From Bacillota bacterium (lineage in GTDB: Bacteria > Bacillota > Clostridia > Lachnospirales > Lachnospiraceae): 64,000 nt of DNA. Below are positions 17,340 to 25,610 of the stretch, one piece after another (the stretch's first letter is position 1; each line of letters begins with the position of its first letter). The position numbers were made by a program, and so were the translations under genes. The notes below the pieces were generated by a model. That model had not been told where the DNA came from. It saw only the letters and a program-made list of their open reading frames with translations, and made no database searches. Location of the stretch: contig JAEZLZ010000144.1 in the NCBI GenBank assembly GCA_023415055.1, positions 1 to 64,000 of the forward strand, written 5' to 3'.

Positions 17340-19778
17340 ATGCAATACGGATATTTTGATGATTCAAAAAAGGAGTATGTGATCACTACACCGACCACTC
17401 CTTATCCTTGGATCAATTATTTAGGATCGCAGGCATTCTTTTCGTTGATATCAAATACTGCCGGAGGCTACAGCTTTTATAAGGATGCGAAGCTTCGCAG
17501 AATTACCCGCTATCGTTATAACAACGTGCCCCTTGATTTAGGTGGCGGACGTTATTATTACGTGAATGACGGGGGAGATGTTTGGTCACCCGGATGGGCA
17601 CCGGTAAAGAAGGAGCTTGATAAGTACGAATGCAGACATGGTATGGGTTATACGAAGATTATCGGCGCTCGGGGAGGCGTTGAGACGGAGATAACCTTCT
17701 TTGTCCCGATGGATACCAATGCAGAGATTCATAAGGTAGTTGTAAAGAACACTACAGAACAGAAGAAACAGATTAAGCTGTTCTCCTTCGTGGAATGGTG
17801 CTTATGGAATGCACAGGATGATACTACCAACTTCCAGAGAAATTACAATACCGGTGAGGTGGAAGTAAAGGGATCGGTTATCTATCATAAGACAGAGTAT
17901 AAGGAAAGACGCGATCATTATGCATTCTTTTCTGTAAATGCTCCGATTGCGGGCTTTGATTCTGATCGTGAGAGCTTTATGGGAACCTACAACGGCTTCC
18001 ATAATCCCGACGTAGTATTTGCTGGGCAGTCCAATGACTCCATAGCAGACGGCTGGCATCCGATTGCCTCCCATTGCCTGGAGATTACGCTGGAACCCGG
18101 TGAGACGAAGGATTTTGTTTTCCTATTAGGTTATGTTGAGAATGCGTTCGAAGAGAAATTTGAGAGCAAGAATATTATAAATAAAGCGAAAGCAGAAGCT
18201 ATGATTGCCCAGTATGCTACCACAGAAGCAGTGGACAAGGCTTTTGATGAGCTTGGTACTTATTGGGATCAGCTGCTTTCAAAGTACAATGTAAACAGTG
18301 CTGATGAGAAGCTGAACCGTCAGGTGAATGTATGGAACCAGTATCAATGTATGGTTACCTTTAATTTATCCAGAAGTGCTTCCTACTTTGAGTCCGGTAT
18401 CGGCAGAGGGATGGGATTCCGCGATTCAAATCAGGATCTTATTGGATTTGTTCACCAGATTCCGGATCGTGCAAGGGAGCGTATCATAGACCTCGCCTCT
18501 ACACAGCTGCAGGATGGCGGTGCTTATCATCAGTATCAGCCGCTTACCAAGAAGGGAAATGATGAGATCGGCGGAAACTTCAACGATGATCCGCTTTGGC
18601 TGGTGCTTGCGGTGGTTTATTACATCAAGGAGACAGGAGACTTCTCTATTCTTGATGTTATGACCCCCTTTGATAACGACGAATCCACCAGTACTCCTCT
18701 TGCAGACCATCTGAAGCGCTCCATGGATCATGTAATCAACAATCTGGGACCGCACGGACTTCCGTTGATCGGTCGCGCTGACTGGAATGATTGCCTCAAC
18801 CTGAACTGCTTTTCCACCGAGCCGGGAGAATCTTTCCAGACGACCACCAGCAAGGACGGAAGAGTGGCAGAATCCGTTATGATCGCCGGAATGTTCTGCT
18901 ATATCGGTGAGGAGTATGTAACCTTAATGAACCGGATTGACAATAAAGCAGAGGCGGATCGCATTCAAGCTGAAATCAGAAAGATGCGTGAGGTTATCAT
19001 GAAAGACGGCTGGGACGGCTCCTGGTTCGTTCGTGCGTACGATGATTTCGGAAGAAAGATCGGCAGCGATGAGAACGAAGAGGGTAAGATCTTTATCGAG
19101 TCTCAAGGTCTGTGTATCATGGGTAACTGCGGTACGGAGGATGGAAAGGCAATTCAGGCACTGGATGCTGTGGAAGAGCGCCTTGGCACCAAGTATGGCC
19201 TTGTCCTTCAGAATCCTGCTTTTACAAAGTATTATGTAGAATATGGTGAGATCTCTACCTATCCCGCCGGATATAAAGAGAATGCCGGTATCTTCTGCCA
19301 TAACAATGCCTGGATCATGATTGCGGAAGCTCAGATGGGCAGAGGTGATAAGGCCTTTGATTACTTCACCAGAATTGCTCCTTCCTATACCGAGGAATAT
19401 TCTGAAATTCATCGTACGGAGCCCTATGTATACTCACAGATGGTAGCCGGTAAGGATGCAAAGCGCCACGGTGAAGCGAAGAACTCCTGGTTAACCGGAA
19501 CGGCTTCCTGGAACTTTGTAGCAATCTCTCAGGCAATTCTTGGAGTGAAACCCGACTATGACGGCTTGCAGGTAGATCCTTCGATTCCGAAGGCATGGGA
19601 CGGCTACAACGTAATCCGTGAGTTCCGTGGCGATAAATACAACATTATCGTTAAGAATCCAAATCATGTATCGAAGGGTGTCGCTAAGATGCTTGTAGAC
19701 GGTAAGGAAATTCAAGGCAACATCATTCCTCTTGCAGGGGATAAGGAGATGCATGAGGTAGAGGTTATCCTTGGCTAA
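17340..19778 (+). CDS. Cellobiose phosphorylase (GH94)
   Basis: Splits cellobiose with phosphate into glucose 1-phosphate and glucose, saving ATP during cellulose use; cytoplasmic, no signal peptide. At 812 residues it has the full GH94 length: an N-terminal beta-sandwich domain, a linker, the (alpha/alpha)6 barrel and a C-terminal jelly roll. The general acid is Asp484 in ADWNDCLNLNCFS. The N-terminal stretch YPWINYLGSQAFFSLISNTAGGYSF and the long DSNQDLIGFVHQ are typical of cellobiose rather than chitobiose or cyclic-glucan GH94 enzymes. Monocistronic with its own promoter and terminator. Confidence 0.93.
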   Translation: MQYGYFDDSKKEYVITTPTTPYPWINYLGSQAFFSLISNTAGGYSFYKDAKLRRITRYRYNNVPLDLGGGRYYYVNDGGDVWSPGWAPVKKELDKYECRHGMGYTKIIGARGGVETEITFFVPMDTNAEIHKVVVKNTTEQKKQIKLFSFVEWCLWNAQDDTTNFQRNYNTGEVEVKGSVIYHKTEYKERRDHYAFFSVNAPIAGFDSDRESFMGTYNGFHNPDVVFAGQSNDSIADGWHPIASHCLEITLEPGETKDFVFLLGYVENAFEEKFESKNIINKAKAEAMIAQYATTEAVDKAFDELGTYWDQLLSKYNVNSADEKLNRQVNVWNQYQCMVTFNLSRSASYFESGIGRGMGFRDSNQDLIGFVHQIPDRARERIIDLASTQLQDGGAYHQYQPLTKKGNDEIGGNFNDDPLWLVLAVVYYIKETGDFSILDVMTPFDNDESTSTPLADHLKRSMDHVINNLGPHGLPLIGRADWNDCLNLNCFSTEPGESFQTTTSKDGRVAESVMIAGMFCYIGEEYVTLMNRIDNKAEADRIQAEIRKMREVIMKDGWDGSWFVRAYDDFGRKIGSDENEEGKIFIESQGLCIMGNCGTEDGKAIQALDAVEERLGTKYGLVLQNPAFTKYYVEYGEISTYPAGYKENAGIFCHNNAWIMIAEAQMGRGDKAFDYFTRIAPSYTEEYSEIHRTEPYVYSQMVAGKDAKRHGEAKNSWLTGTASWNFVAISQAILGVKPDYDGLQVDPSIPKAWDGYNVIREFRGDKYNIIVKNPNHVSKGVAKMLVDGKEIQGNIIPLAGDKEMHEVEVILG

Positions 19779-19850
19779 GAAATATCGAAGACTATGATAA
19801 AGTTATATAAATGAAGAAGAAACTATAGAAAACCAGAACGAAGAATAAAG

Positions 19851-19945
19851 GTAGGGCTGTGATCTTCCGATTATGCATTGGTTGAAGAATATCATGATAG
19901 AATATCCTTCAATCAATGGAATAAGGGGATCTAAGCCCTACTTTT
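19851..19945 (+). terminator. Long hairpin terminator after cellobiose phosphorylase
   Basis: Outer arms GTAGGGCT / AGCCCTAC, inner arms CATTGGTTGAAG..ATAT / ATAT.CTTCAATCAATG, followed by TTTT. The elongated perfect-like stem is larger than a usual terminator. Confidence 0.75.
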
Positions 19946-19956
19946 ATCCTAGTATA

Positions 19957-20160
19957 TCACAGTATAATCTCTCCCGTGGCGATATTATTCCCAAATTGTT
20001 CATCATGCTCTACAAAAACAACAGTTGGTTGATAACTTAGAATTGCCTTTTCCAGCTGCTCTCTAAAATACACATCCATAAAATTCAAAGGCTCATCCAA
20101 TAATAATAATTGATACTTCGTGTTCCAATCTGGCTTTTGATCGTAGCTCAAAGGCCTCAT
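19957..20160 (-). pseudogene. Remnant of an ABC-F ATPase C-terminus
   Basis: A 67-codon frame encodes the Walker B/D-loop/H-loop end of an ABC-F ATPase: LLLLDEPLNFMD, then QPTVVFVEHDEQFG and an IATGEIIL end. This resembles the last ~55 residues of Lsa/Vga-type antibiotic-resistance ABC-F proteins, which are ~500 residues long. Walker A, the signature motif and the whole first ATPase domain are missing, and nothing ABC-like is seen in the ~100 nt upstream. It is a decayed fragment; expression of the short frame is unlikely. Confidence 0.75.
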
Positions 20161-20278
20161 ATTGATCCTTGTTGATTTTCCAGGAGGTATAGTTGCCTTT
20201 TATTTTATTGGTTGGCAGCAGAGGGGAAAAATGTTAGAATGAAATACATAAGTCTAGGCAGAAAAGGAAGTGCATCCA

Positions 20279-21121
20279 TTGAAGAAAATGATATATTATC
20301 TCAAGACAACCATAGTTCCGTTTTTAGCAGCATACACGATTATGCTTTTTGTATCCTTTCTGCTTCAAATCATTTATCAATTGATTATATCGGTCTATAT
20401 CGGCAGATTACAGGGGCTTAAGGTTTTGATGGACAGTGAGAGGCTTACCGGTCAGATCAATAATCTGATGTCACAGGATATTCTGTATCTGATATCCGTA
20501 ACTGCCGCAATCATATGCGGGGTAATATTTTACTTCTGGTATAAGAGAGAAAACCGTGGATTTCAGAAAGGAACATCGGGTGTACTCCTGCAACCGAAGA
20601 CTCTGATCCGTTTTTTACTCCTTGGTATCTGCTGCCAATTATTTTTCTCGGGGATTATGAACCTGCTTCAACCGTTGCTTCCGAGACTCTTTGAAAGCTA
20701 TGGTAAGACGATGGAGGGACTGCTTGGCAGCAATCTGCTTCTGGTGCTGGCTTATACGATCATTGTAGCCCCGGTGACGGAGGAACTGATCTTTCGCGGT
20801 GTAATTCTCCATAGAGCCCGCAAGGTACTCCCGTTTGTCGGAGCGAACTTATTGCAGGCACTATTCTTTGGCGTATATCATCAGAATATTATTCAGGGAA
20901 TTTATGCCACGGCGATGGGGTTTCTACTGGGAATGGTATACCGGAAATATAACACAATTATTGCCTCGATTCTTCTCCATATGATCATCAATGCCAGTGT
21001 TTTTATTGTGATATTGTTCCCTCTAAATACAGCGAGCTATATCATCATGCTGATGCTTGGGGTGATAGGCAGTACATTGGCTCTCATACTTTTAAAGCTA
21101 AGAATACCATGGCAGGAATAA
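20279..21121 (+). CDS. CPBP family intramembrane glutamic protease
   Basis: A 280-residue polytopic membrane protein. A TTG start at 20279 has RBS ggaag at 8 nt; GTG 20270 is too close to it, and ATG 20288 is a further option. About seven to eight helices are visible. ABI/CAAX motifs: EELIFRG (motif 1), FGVYHQNI (motif 2 with its His) and a late HMIIN (motif 3). CPBP proteins act as intramembrane proteases or scaffolds, in some bacteria for bacteriocin immunity. No bacteriocin gene is nearby. It is followed by an independent promoter at 21128. Confidence 0.85.
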   Translation: MKKMIYYLKTTIVPFLAAYTIMLFVSFLLQIIYQLIISVYIGRLQGLKVLMDSERLTGQINNLMSQDILYLISVTAAIICGVIFYFWYKRENRGFQKGTSGVLLQPKTLIRFLLLGICCQLFFSGIMNLLQPLLPRLFESYGKTMEGLLGSNLLLVLAYTIIVAPVTEELIFRGVILHRARKVLPFVGANLLQALFFGVYHQNIIQGIYATAMGFLLGMVYRKYNTIIASILLHMIINASVFIVILFPLNTASYIIMLMLGVIGSTLALILLKLRIPWQE

Positions 21122-21127
21122 ATTTTC

Positions 21128-21156
21128 TTGCATTTTTATATAGGTTATTATATGAT
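21128..21156 (+). promoter_or_regulatory. Promoter of the structured leader/ncRNA
   Basis: TTGCAT at 21128-21133, a 17-nt spacer and TATGAT at 21151-21156, right after the CPBP stop; the start would be near 21163. Confidence 0.55.
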
Positions 21157-21162
21157 AAAGTT

Positions 21163-21496
21163 ACAATTGAATAAATCGGAAGTAACCTCGTGTTTTGAAG
21201 CTTAGCTGACGTGGTCAGCCGCAGATAGTTCGTCGTACCTGTTTGAGGACGATAGGATGATTCTACATAGAGCAGAAAATACGAAAGGAAATTCCGACGT
21301 CCTTACCAAGTCTTGACCCCGGAAGTGTGGCAGGAACTTAAGCGTGGAAGTATCAGATAAGCTATGATGAAAAATGGCTTATTACTATACATGATTAATG
21401 AATATAGGTTTGACTTCATTGATGTTCTATACGATTAAGCATTGCACCACTTTGCAAGCCGGAAATTTCGGACTTGTTAGGTGGTGTTTTTTATTA
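21163..21496 (+). ncRNA. Candidate structured RNA: leader or independent ncRNA
   Basis: A ~330-nt unit from a predicted start to an intrinsic terminator, with no coding potential. A long-range stem pairs AGCTTAGCTGA (21199-21209) with TCAGATAAGCT (21353-21363), 10 of 11 positions. Inside it AGGACG (near 21245) can pair with CGTCCT (near 21297), and local hairpins such as GCTGAC/GTCAGC occur. A transporter S component starts 60 nt after the terminator, so it may be a riboswitch-type attenuator. A separate TTGACA at 21502 might instead serve the transporter. It does not match the TPP, FMN, cobalamin, lysine, SAM, T-box or preQ1 consensus as I know them. Confidence 0.45.
21444..21493 (+). terminator. 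Intrinsic terminator ahead of the ECF S-component gene
   Basis: CACCAC / GTGGTG outer arms, CAAG / CTTG and CCG / CGG inner arms, then TTTTTT. It lies between the structured RNA and the ECF gene. Confidence 0.85.
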
Positions 21497-21555
21497 TTCG
21501 ATTGACAATTGACCAATACTATGAATAGATTGGAACAATCAGAATGGAGGATTCT

Positions 21556-22182
21556 ATGAAAACAATCACAAACAAACGAACCTTGAAGATGGTGCAGCTT
21601 GCACTTTTTACGGCTATCATTCTTTTGATGGCATTTACTCCTCTCGGCTATATCAAAACACCGGGTTTGGAGATTACATTACTCGTTGTTCCCGTAGCGG
21701 TAGGAGCGATTATACTGGGACCTGCAGCAGGAGCAATTCTTGGTGGTGTATTCGGCATTACCAGCTTTATTCAGGCATTTGGAGGCGGACCTTTGGGTGC
21801 TGCTTTGCTTGGTATCAGCGTAGCAGGAACTTTTGTCTTATGTGTTGTGACACGTGTATTAATGGGATGGCTGACAGGTTTGATCTTTATGGCTTTGAAA
21901 CGATGGGATCGTACCAGATTGATTTCTCATGCAGTAGCAAACCTGGCAGGCGCTTTATTGAATACCGTATTATTTATGACTGCCTTTGTACTGCTGTTCT
22001 ACAACACCGATTATGTTCAGAGCTTAGTTACAGCAATGGGAGCAACCAATCCATTTCATTTCGTCGCTTTATTTGTGACGATTAATGGTCTCATAGAAGC
22101 ACTGATCTGCTTCGTTGTTGGAACCGCGGTATCGAAAGCGATCGAAGTATTTACAAAAAAATCCGGTCTTCAGATTAGTTAA
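21556..22182 (+). CDS. ECF transporter S component, substrate unassigned
   Basis: A 208-residue membrane protein with about six helices. The start at 21556 is set by RBS TGGAGG at 21545-21550. The early LKMVQLALFTAIILLMAFTPLGYIK and the Gly/Pro-rich VGAIILGPAAGAILGGVFGITS match the substrate-capture S components of energy-coupling-factor vitamin transporters (ECF_trnsprt group, which includes PanT-like and CbrT-like proteins). The EcfA/EcfA'/EcfT energising module is not in the window, as usual for group II systems. The vitamin cannot be assigned from sequence. Expression may be governed by the upstream structured RNA. Confidence 0.85.
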   Translation: MKTITNKRTLKMVQLALFTAIILLMAFTPLGYIKTPGLEITLLVVPVAVGAIILGPAAGAILGGVFGITSFIQAFGGGPLGAALLGISVAGTFVLCVVTRVLMGWLTGLIFMALKRWDRTRLISHAVANLAGALLNTVLFMTAFVLLFYNTDYVQSLVTAMGATNPFHFVALFVTINGLIEALICFVVGTAVSKAIEVFTKKSGLQIS

Positions 22183-22236
22183 ATTAAAGAAAATCAGGTT
22201 TTCGATAAAACTAATAAAATAGCTATAAAAAACAGG

Positions 22237-22265
22237 TTGACATATTTTGTGCAGCATGATATAGT
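22237..22265 (+). promoter_or_regulatory. Promoter of the infC-rpmI-rplT operon
   Basis: Consensus TTGACA at 22237-22242, 17-nt spacer, TATAGT at 22260-22265; predicted start near 22272, giving a ~280-nt leader. Confidence 0.7.
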
Positions 22266-22271
22266 TAATAG

Positions 22272-22552
22272 GCTGTGAATACTGCGTGGCAGTATTGATG
22301 AGGTAAAAGAAGAGAATCCATCTCTCACCCATAGCGTAAAGTAATTTACTGTGAACGGGTTATGCAAATAAGATTTCTATATTATCTTTTTAAGATAATT
22401 ATGTGCTTGTGCATCTAGGTGGATATTCTTTATCCACCTTTTTTTATGCTTTTAATACACAATAATTCTGAGTTTCAGAATTTTCACAATTATGAATGAA
22501 AGCAACAGTAATCCAGTAACAGTAAACTTATAACCTATGGAGGTGCAGTACT
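22272..22552 (+). promoter_or_regulatory. infC operon leader with attenuator
   Basis: A long untranslated leader with local hairpins (GAGA..TCTC near 22315) and a complete terminator at 22417-22445 (AGGTGGATA / TATCCACCT then T8). In Firmicutes, ribosomal protein L20 or IF3 levels control this operon through such leaders. That this leader binds L20 is inference; the promoter-leader-terminator-gene order is seen directly. Confidence 0.6.
22417..22445 (+). terminator. Attenuator terminator in the infC leader
   Basis: AGGTGGATA / TATCCACCT, followed by eight T. It sits 108 nt before the infC start. Confidence 0.85.
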
Positions 22553-23059
22553 ATTAGCGATTTAATGATTAATGAACAGATCAGGGACAAAGAAGTTCGA
22601 CTGATTGGTGAAGACGGAGAACAGTTAGGGATCATGGCTGTCAAAGATGCAATGAAGCTTGCGAAGGATGCTAATCTTGACCTTGTTAAAATTGCTCCCA
22701 CAGCAAAACCACCGGTTTGTAAGATTATCGATTACGGCAAATACAGATATGAATTGGCTAGAAAAGAAAAAGAAGCCAAGAAAAAACAAAAGGTTACCGA
22801 AGTGAAAGAGATTCGTTTATCACCGAATATCGATGAAAATGATCTGAATACTAAGGCAAACCAAGCACGTAAATTTCTTACACACGGTGACAAAGTGAAG
22901 GTTGCATTGCGTTTTCGTGGTCGTGAAATGGCTCATACGTCATCCTCAAAGGTAATCTTAGATGATTTCTTTAAGAGACTTGAGGATGTGGCTGTTGTTG
23001 AAAAGCCTGCCAAGCTTGAAGGACGAAATATGATTATGTTCTTAACAGAAAAACGTTAA
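22553..23059 (+). CDS. infC: Translation initiation factor IF-3, AUU start
   Basis: IF-3 binds the 30S subunit, keeps subunits apart and checks the start codon. The family N-terminus (SDLMINEQIRDKEVRLIG) begins at an ATT codon at 22553, spaced 7 nt from RBS ggaggtg; the first ATG (22565) has no RBS. An AUU start is the classical autoregulatory feature of infC, because IF-3 discriminates against it. The product is 168 residues with the usual N domain, Lys-rich linker (EKEAKKKQKV) and C domain (KVALRFRGREMAH). It is cotranscribed with rpmI and rplT. Confidence 0.95.
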   Translation: MSDLMINEQIRDKEVRLIGEDGEQLGIMAVKDAMKLAKDANLDLVKIAPTAKPPVCKIIDYGKYRYELARKEKEAKKKQKVTEVKEIRLSPNIDENDLNTKANQARKFLTHGDKVKVALRFRGREMAHTSSSKVILDDFFKRLEDVAVVEKPAKLEGRNMIMFLTEKR

Positions 23060-23147
23060 AATACTAAATTTAAAGCAGCCAGAGAACGGAAGCAGATCAG
23101 ATATGAGTGTAACCTTCGGCTGTACTAATTATTAAGGAGGAACTACC

Positions 23148-23345
23148 ATGCCCAAGTTAAAATCAAGCAGAGCAGCAGCAAAGCGCTTCTCTCTCACAGG
23201 AACCGGAAAATTAAAAAGAATGAAAGCTTATAAGAGCCACATCTTAACAAAGAAGTCCGCTAAGAGAAAGAGAAATCTTAGAAAAGCAGCTATGACAGAT
23301 TCAACAAATATCAAAAACATGAAGAAAATCTTACCATATCTGTAG
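23148..23345 (+). CDS. rpmI: 50S ribosomal protein L35
   Basis: A 65-residue highly basic large-subunit protein with the canonical start PKLKSSRAAAKRF and SHILTKKSAKRKR. It is the second gene of the infC-rpmI-rplT operon, with RBS aaggagga before ATG 23148. Confidence 0.97.
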   Translation: MPKLKSSRAAAKRFSLTGTGKLKRMKAYKSHILTKKSAKRKRNLRKAAMTDSTNIKNMKKILPYL

Positions 23346-23371
23346 AGATTGGTGATAAGGAGGAATAGAAC

Positions 23372-23728
23372 ATGGCAAGAATTAAAGGCGGACTTAACGC
23401 TAAGAAAAGACACAATAAAGTATTAAAGCTGGCTAAGGGCTTCAGAGGTTCCAGATCCAAGCAGTATAGAGTAGCAAAGCAGTCAGTAATGAGAGCATTA
23501 ACCTCTTCTTTCGCAGGTAGAAAAGAAAGAAAGAGACAGTTCAGACAGTTATGGATTGCAAGAATTAATGCTGCAGCAAGAATGAATGGCTTATCCTACA
23601 GCAAGTTAATGCACGGCTTAAAGGTAGCAAACGTTGATATCAACAGAAAAATGCTTGCAGATATGGCAATCAATGATGCAGCCGGCTTCACCGCTTTGGC
23701 TGAGGTTGCTAAATCCAAGTTAGCATAA
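23372..23728 (+). CDS. rplT: 50S ribosomal protein L20
   Basis: A 118-residue basic protein needed for early 50S assembly, and the likely autoregulator of the operon in Firmicutes. The canonical start ARIKGGLNAKKRHNKVLK and the internal YRVAKQSVMRAL are present. It lies 26 nt after rpmI with RBS aaggagga. A strong terminator closes the operon. Confidence 0.97.
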   Translation: MARIKGGLNAKKRHNKVLKLAKGFRGSRSKQYRVAKQSVMRALTSSFAGRKERKRQFRQLWIARINAAARMNGLSYSKLMHGLKVANVDINRKMLADMAINDAAGFTALAEVAKSKLA

Positions 23729-23755
23729 ATCGAATTCATAGAATAATAAGAATTT

Positions 23756-23792
23756 AGAGTAATTGTATCCTTTGATACAGTTACTCTTTTTT
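23756..23792 (+). terminator. Terminator of the infC operon
   Basis: AGAGTAATTGTATC / GATACAGTTACTCT with a 3-4 nt loop and a T6 tail. Confidence 0.9.
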
Positions 23793-23850
23793 GTTTTAAT
23801 ATATTTCAGCAAAATCTATATAATTATAGTAAGGAAAAGAGGTGATAACA

Positions 23851-25551
23851 ATGACAACGCAAGAACGAGAACGAATCACCAGTCAGGATTATGCGGACTT
23901 ATTAATTACCTATAGTGGGGATCGAAGCGTTTTTAATCAATTTGAAAATGCTACAGTAAATATCATTAACTTTTTTGATGCAGTAGTTCATGTACCAATC
24001 TCTCAGATTACGGAAAATATTATTGTAAAACTGGGCTATTCTGTGATGCCATCCTTATTTGGGTTAATCAGTCATGCAAGCCTAGAGGCGTCCGGTATTA
24101 CACGAATTCGTAATATACCAAACTTTAACCTTCGTGGGCAGGGAGTCCTGATCGGAATCATCGATTCTGGTATTGACTATCGGAATCCGGTTTTCCAGCA
24201 TGAGGACAAAACTACGAAGATAGCTTCTATTTGGGATCAGACCATCGAAAGCGATCAATATCCCGCGGGCATCTTCTATGGGACGGAATATAGCAGGGAG
24301 CAGATTAACGAGGCCTTGCAGAGCCAGACCCCACTTGAGATTGTACCGACAACGGACGAGATCGGACATGGAACTATGGTAGCAGGGATCGCTGCGGGAA
24401 ATGAGGTACCTGACAGCGATTTCTATGGAGTCGCTCCGGATGCGGAGCTTGTGGTGGTTAAGCTGAAACAGGCGAAAACATACCTCAGACAATTTTTTTT
24501 AATTCCTGAGAACGCACCGTGCTATCAGGAAAATGATATACTCTTTGCAATTGATTATGTGATGAGAAAGTCGATTCAACTGAATCGGCCTATTGTAATT
24601 TGCCTGGCGCTAGGAACCTCCCAGGGGGCACACGACGGACGGGGAACCTTAAGCGGTTATATTTCGCTGCAGTCTGAAAATATCGGACATAGTTTCATAG
24701 TGGCAGCCGGAAATGAGGGGAATGCAAGAAGACACTATTATGGAACGATTAATGCGGATACCGGTAAAGATACTATGGAGATCTTTATCGGAGAGAATGA
24801 ACCAGGCTTTTCCATGGAGATATGGGGTAATTCTCCCGGTCTTTATTCCATCGATATTCAGACACCCTCTGGAGAATATGTTCCACAGATCATACCCAGA
24901 CTGGATGAAAACAGAGATATCTCATTTATATTTGAGCAGACAGAAATATTTGTGGATTACCAGATCATCGAGTCACAGAGCGGAGATCAACTGATTCTGG
25001 TACGTTTTCGTAACCCGAGCACGGGGATATGGCGATTAAATGTCTACGGGAGAGGGGCACTGTCTACCGGCTTTCATGCCTGGCTGCCTATGGAGGGTTT
25101 TATATCCAACAACGTATACTTTGTGAGATCGGATCCGTACACCACGATTCTGTCCTTGGGCAATGCTAGAAACCCCATTACAGTAACAGCATATAATGTT
25201 GAGGATGACAGTCTCTATCTGAATGCAAGCAGGGGCTATACAAGAATTGGTGTAATAAAACCAGAGATAGCAGCACCGGGGGTAAATATGCGGGCACCTG
25301 CACCGGATCAAACCTTTGTCTTGGTGACCGGAACCAGTGCCAGTGCAGCACACACGGCCGGAGTGGCAGCTATGCTGTTGGAATGGGGTATCGTGCGGGG
25401 AAATCAGCCGAATATGAATACCCTTGATATGAAGATTTTCATGATTCGCGGTGCGAGAAGAGAGTTGGATATCCAGTATCCGAACCGGGATTGGGGTTAT
25501 GGAATACTGGATGTTTACAATATATTTGATTCATTGCGGACCATTGTATAG
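23851..25551 (+). CDS. Csp-like subtilisin protease (S8), active-site intact
   Basis: A 566-residue subtilase of the CspA/B/C type that processes germination-specific lysins in clostridial spores. There is no signal peptide; a ~75-residue prodomain-like N-terminus precedes the catalytic domain. The triad is complete: Asp105 in IGIIDSGIDY, His173 in GHGTMVAG and Ser496 in TGTSASAAHTAG. A ~180-residue insertion between His and Ser (GEYVPQI..ISFIFEQTEIFVDY region) fits the jelly-roll domain known in CspB. The start at 23851 has RBS agaggtg. It is followed 59 nt later by a paralogue. The spore role is family-based; no cortex lysin gene is nearby. Confidence 0.88.
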   Translation: MTTQERERITSQDYADLLITYSGDRSVFNQFENATVNIINFFDAVVHVPISQITENIIVKLGYSVMPSLFGLISHASLEASGITRIRNIPNFNLRGQGVLIGIIDSGIDYRNPVFQHEDKTTKIASIWDQTIESDQYPAGIFYGTEYSREQINEALQSQTPLEIVPTTDEIGHGTMVAGIAAGNEVPDSDFYGVAPDAELVVVKLKQAKTYLRQFFLIPENAPCYQENDILFAIDYVMRKSIQLNRPIVICLALGTSQGAHDGRGTLSGYISLQSENIGHSFIVAAGNEGNARRHYYGTINADTGKDTMEIFIGENEPGFSMEIWGNSPGLYSIDIQTPSGEYVPQIIPRLDENRDISFIFEQTEIFVDYQIIESQSGDQLILVRFRNPSTGIWRLNVYGRGALSTGFHAWLPMEGFISNNVYFVRSDPYTTILSLGNARNPITVTAYNVEDDSLYLNASRGYTRIGVIKPEIAAPGVNMRAPAPDQTFVLVTGTSASAAHTAGVAAMLLEWGIVRGNQPNMNTLDMKIFMIRGARRELDIQYPNRDWGYGILDVYNIFDSLRTIV

Positions 25552-25610
25552 CAAAGATAAGCAGATAGCCTAATCGACGAAGATCCTAAAACGAACGGAG
25601 GTGAGAGAGG

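Noticed and set aside
21163..21496. Assignment as FMN, cobalamin, T-box, RNase P or 6S RNA
   Set aside because: None of the diagnostic sequence blocks of these RNAs could be matched by eye, so it was left unclassified.
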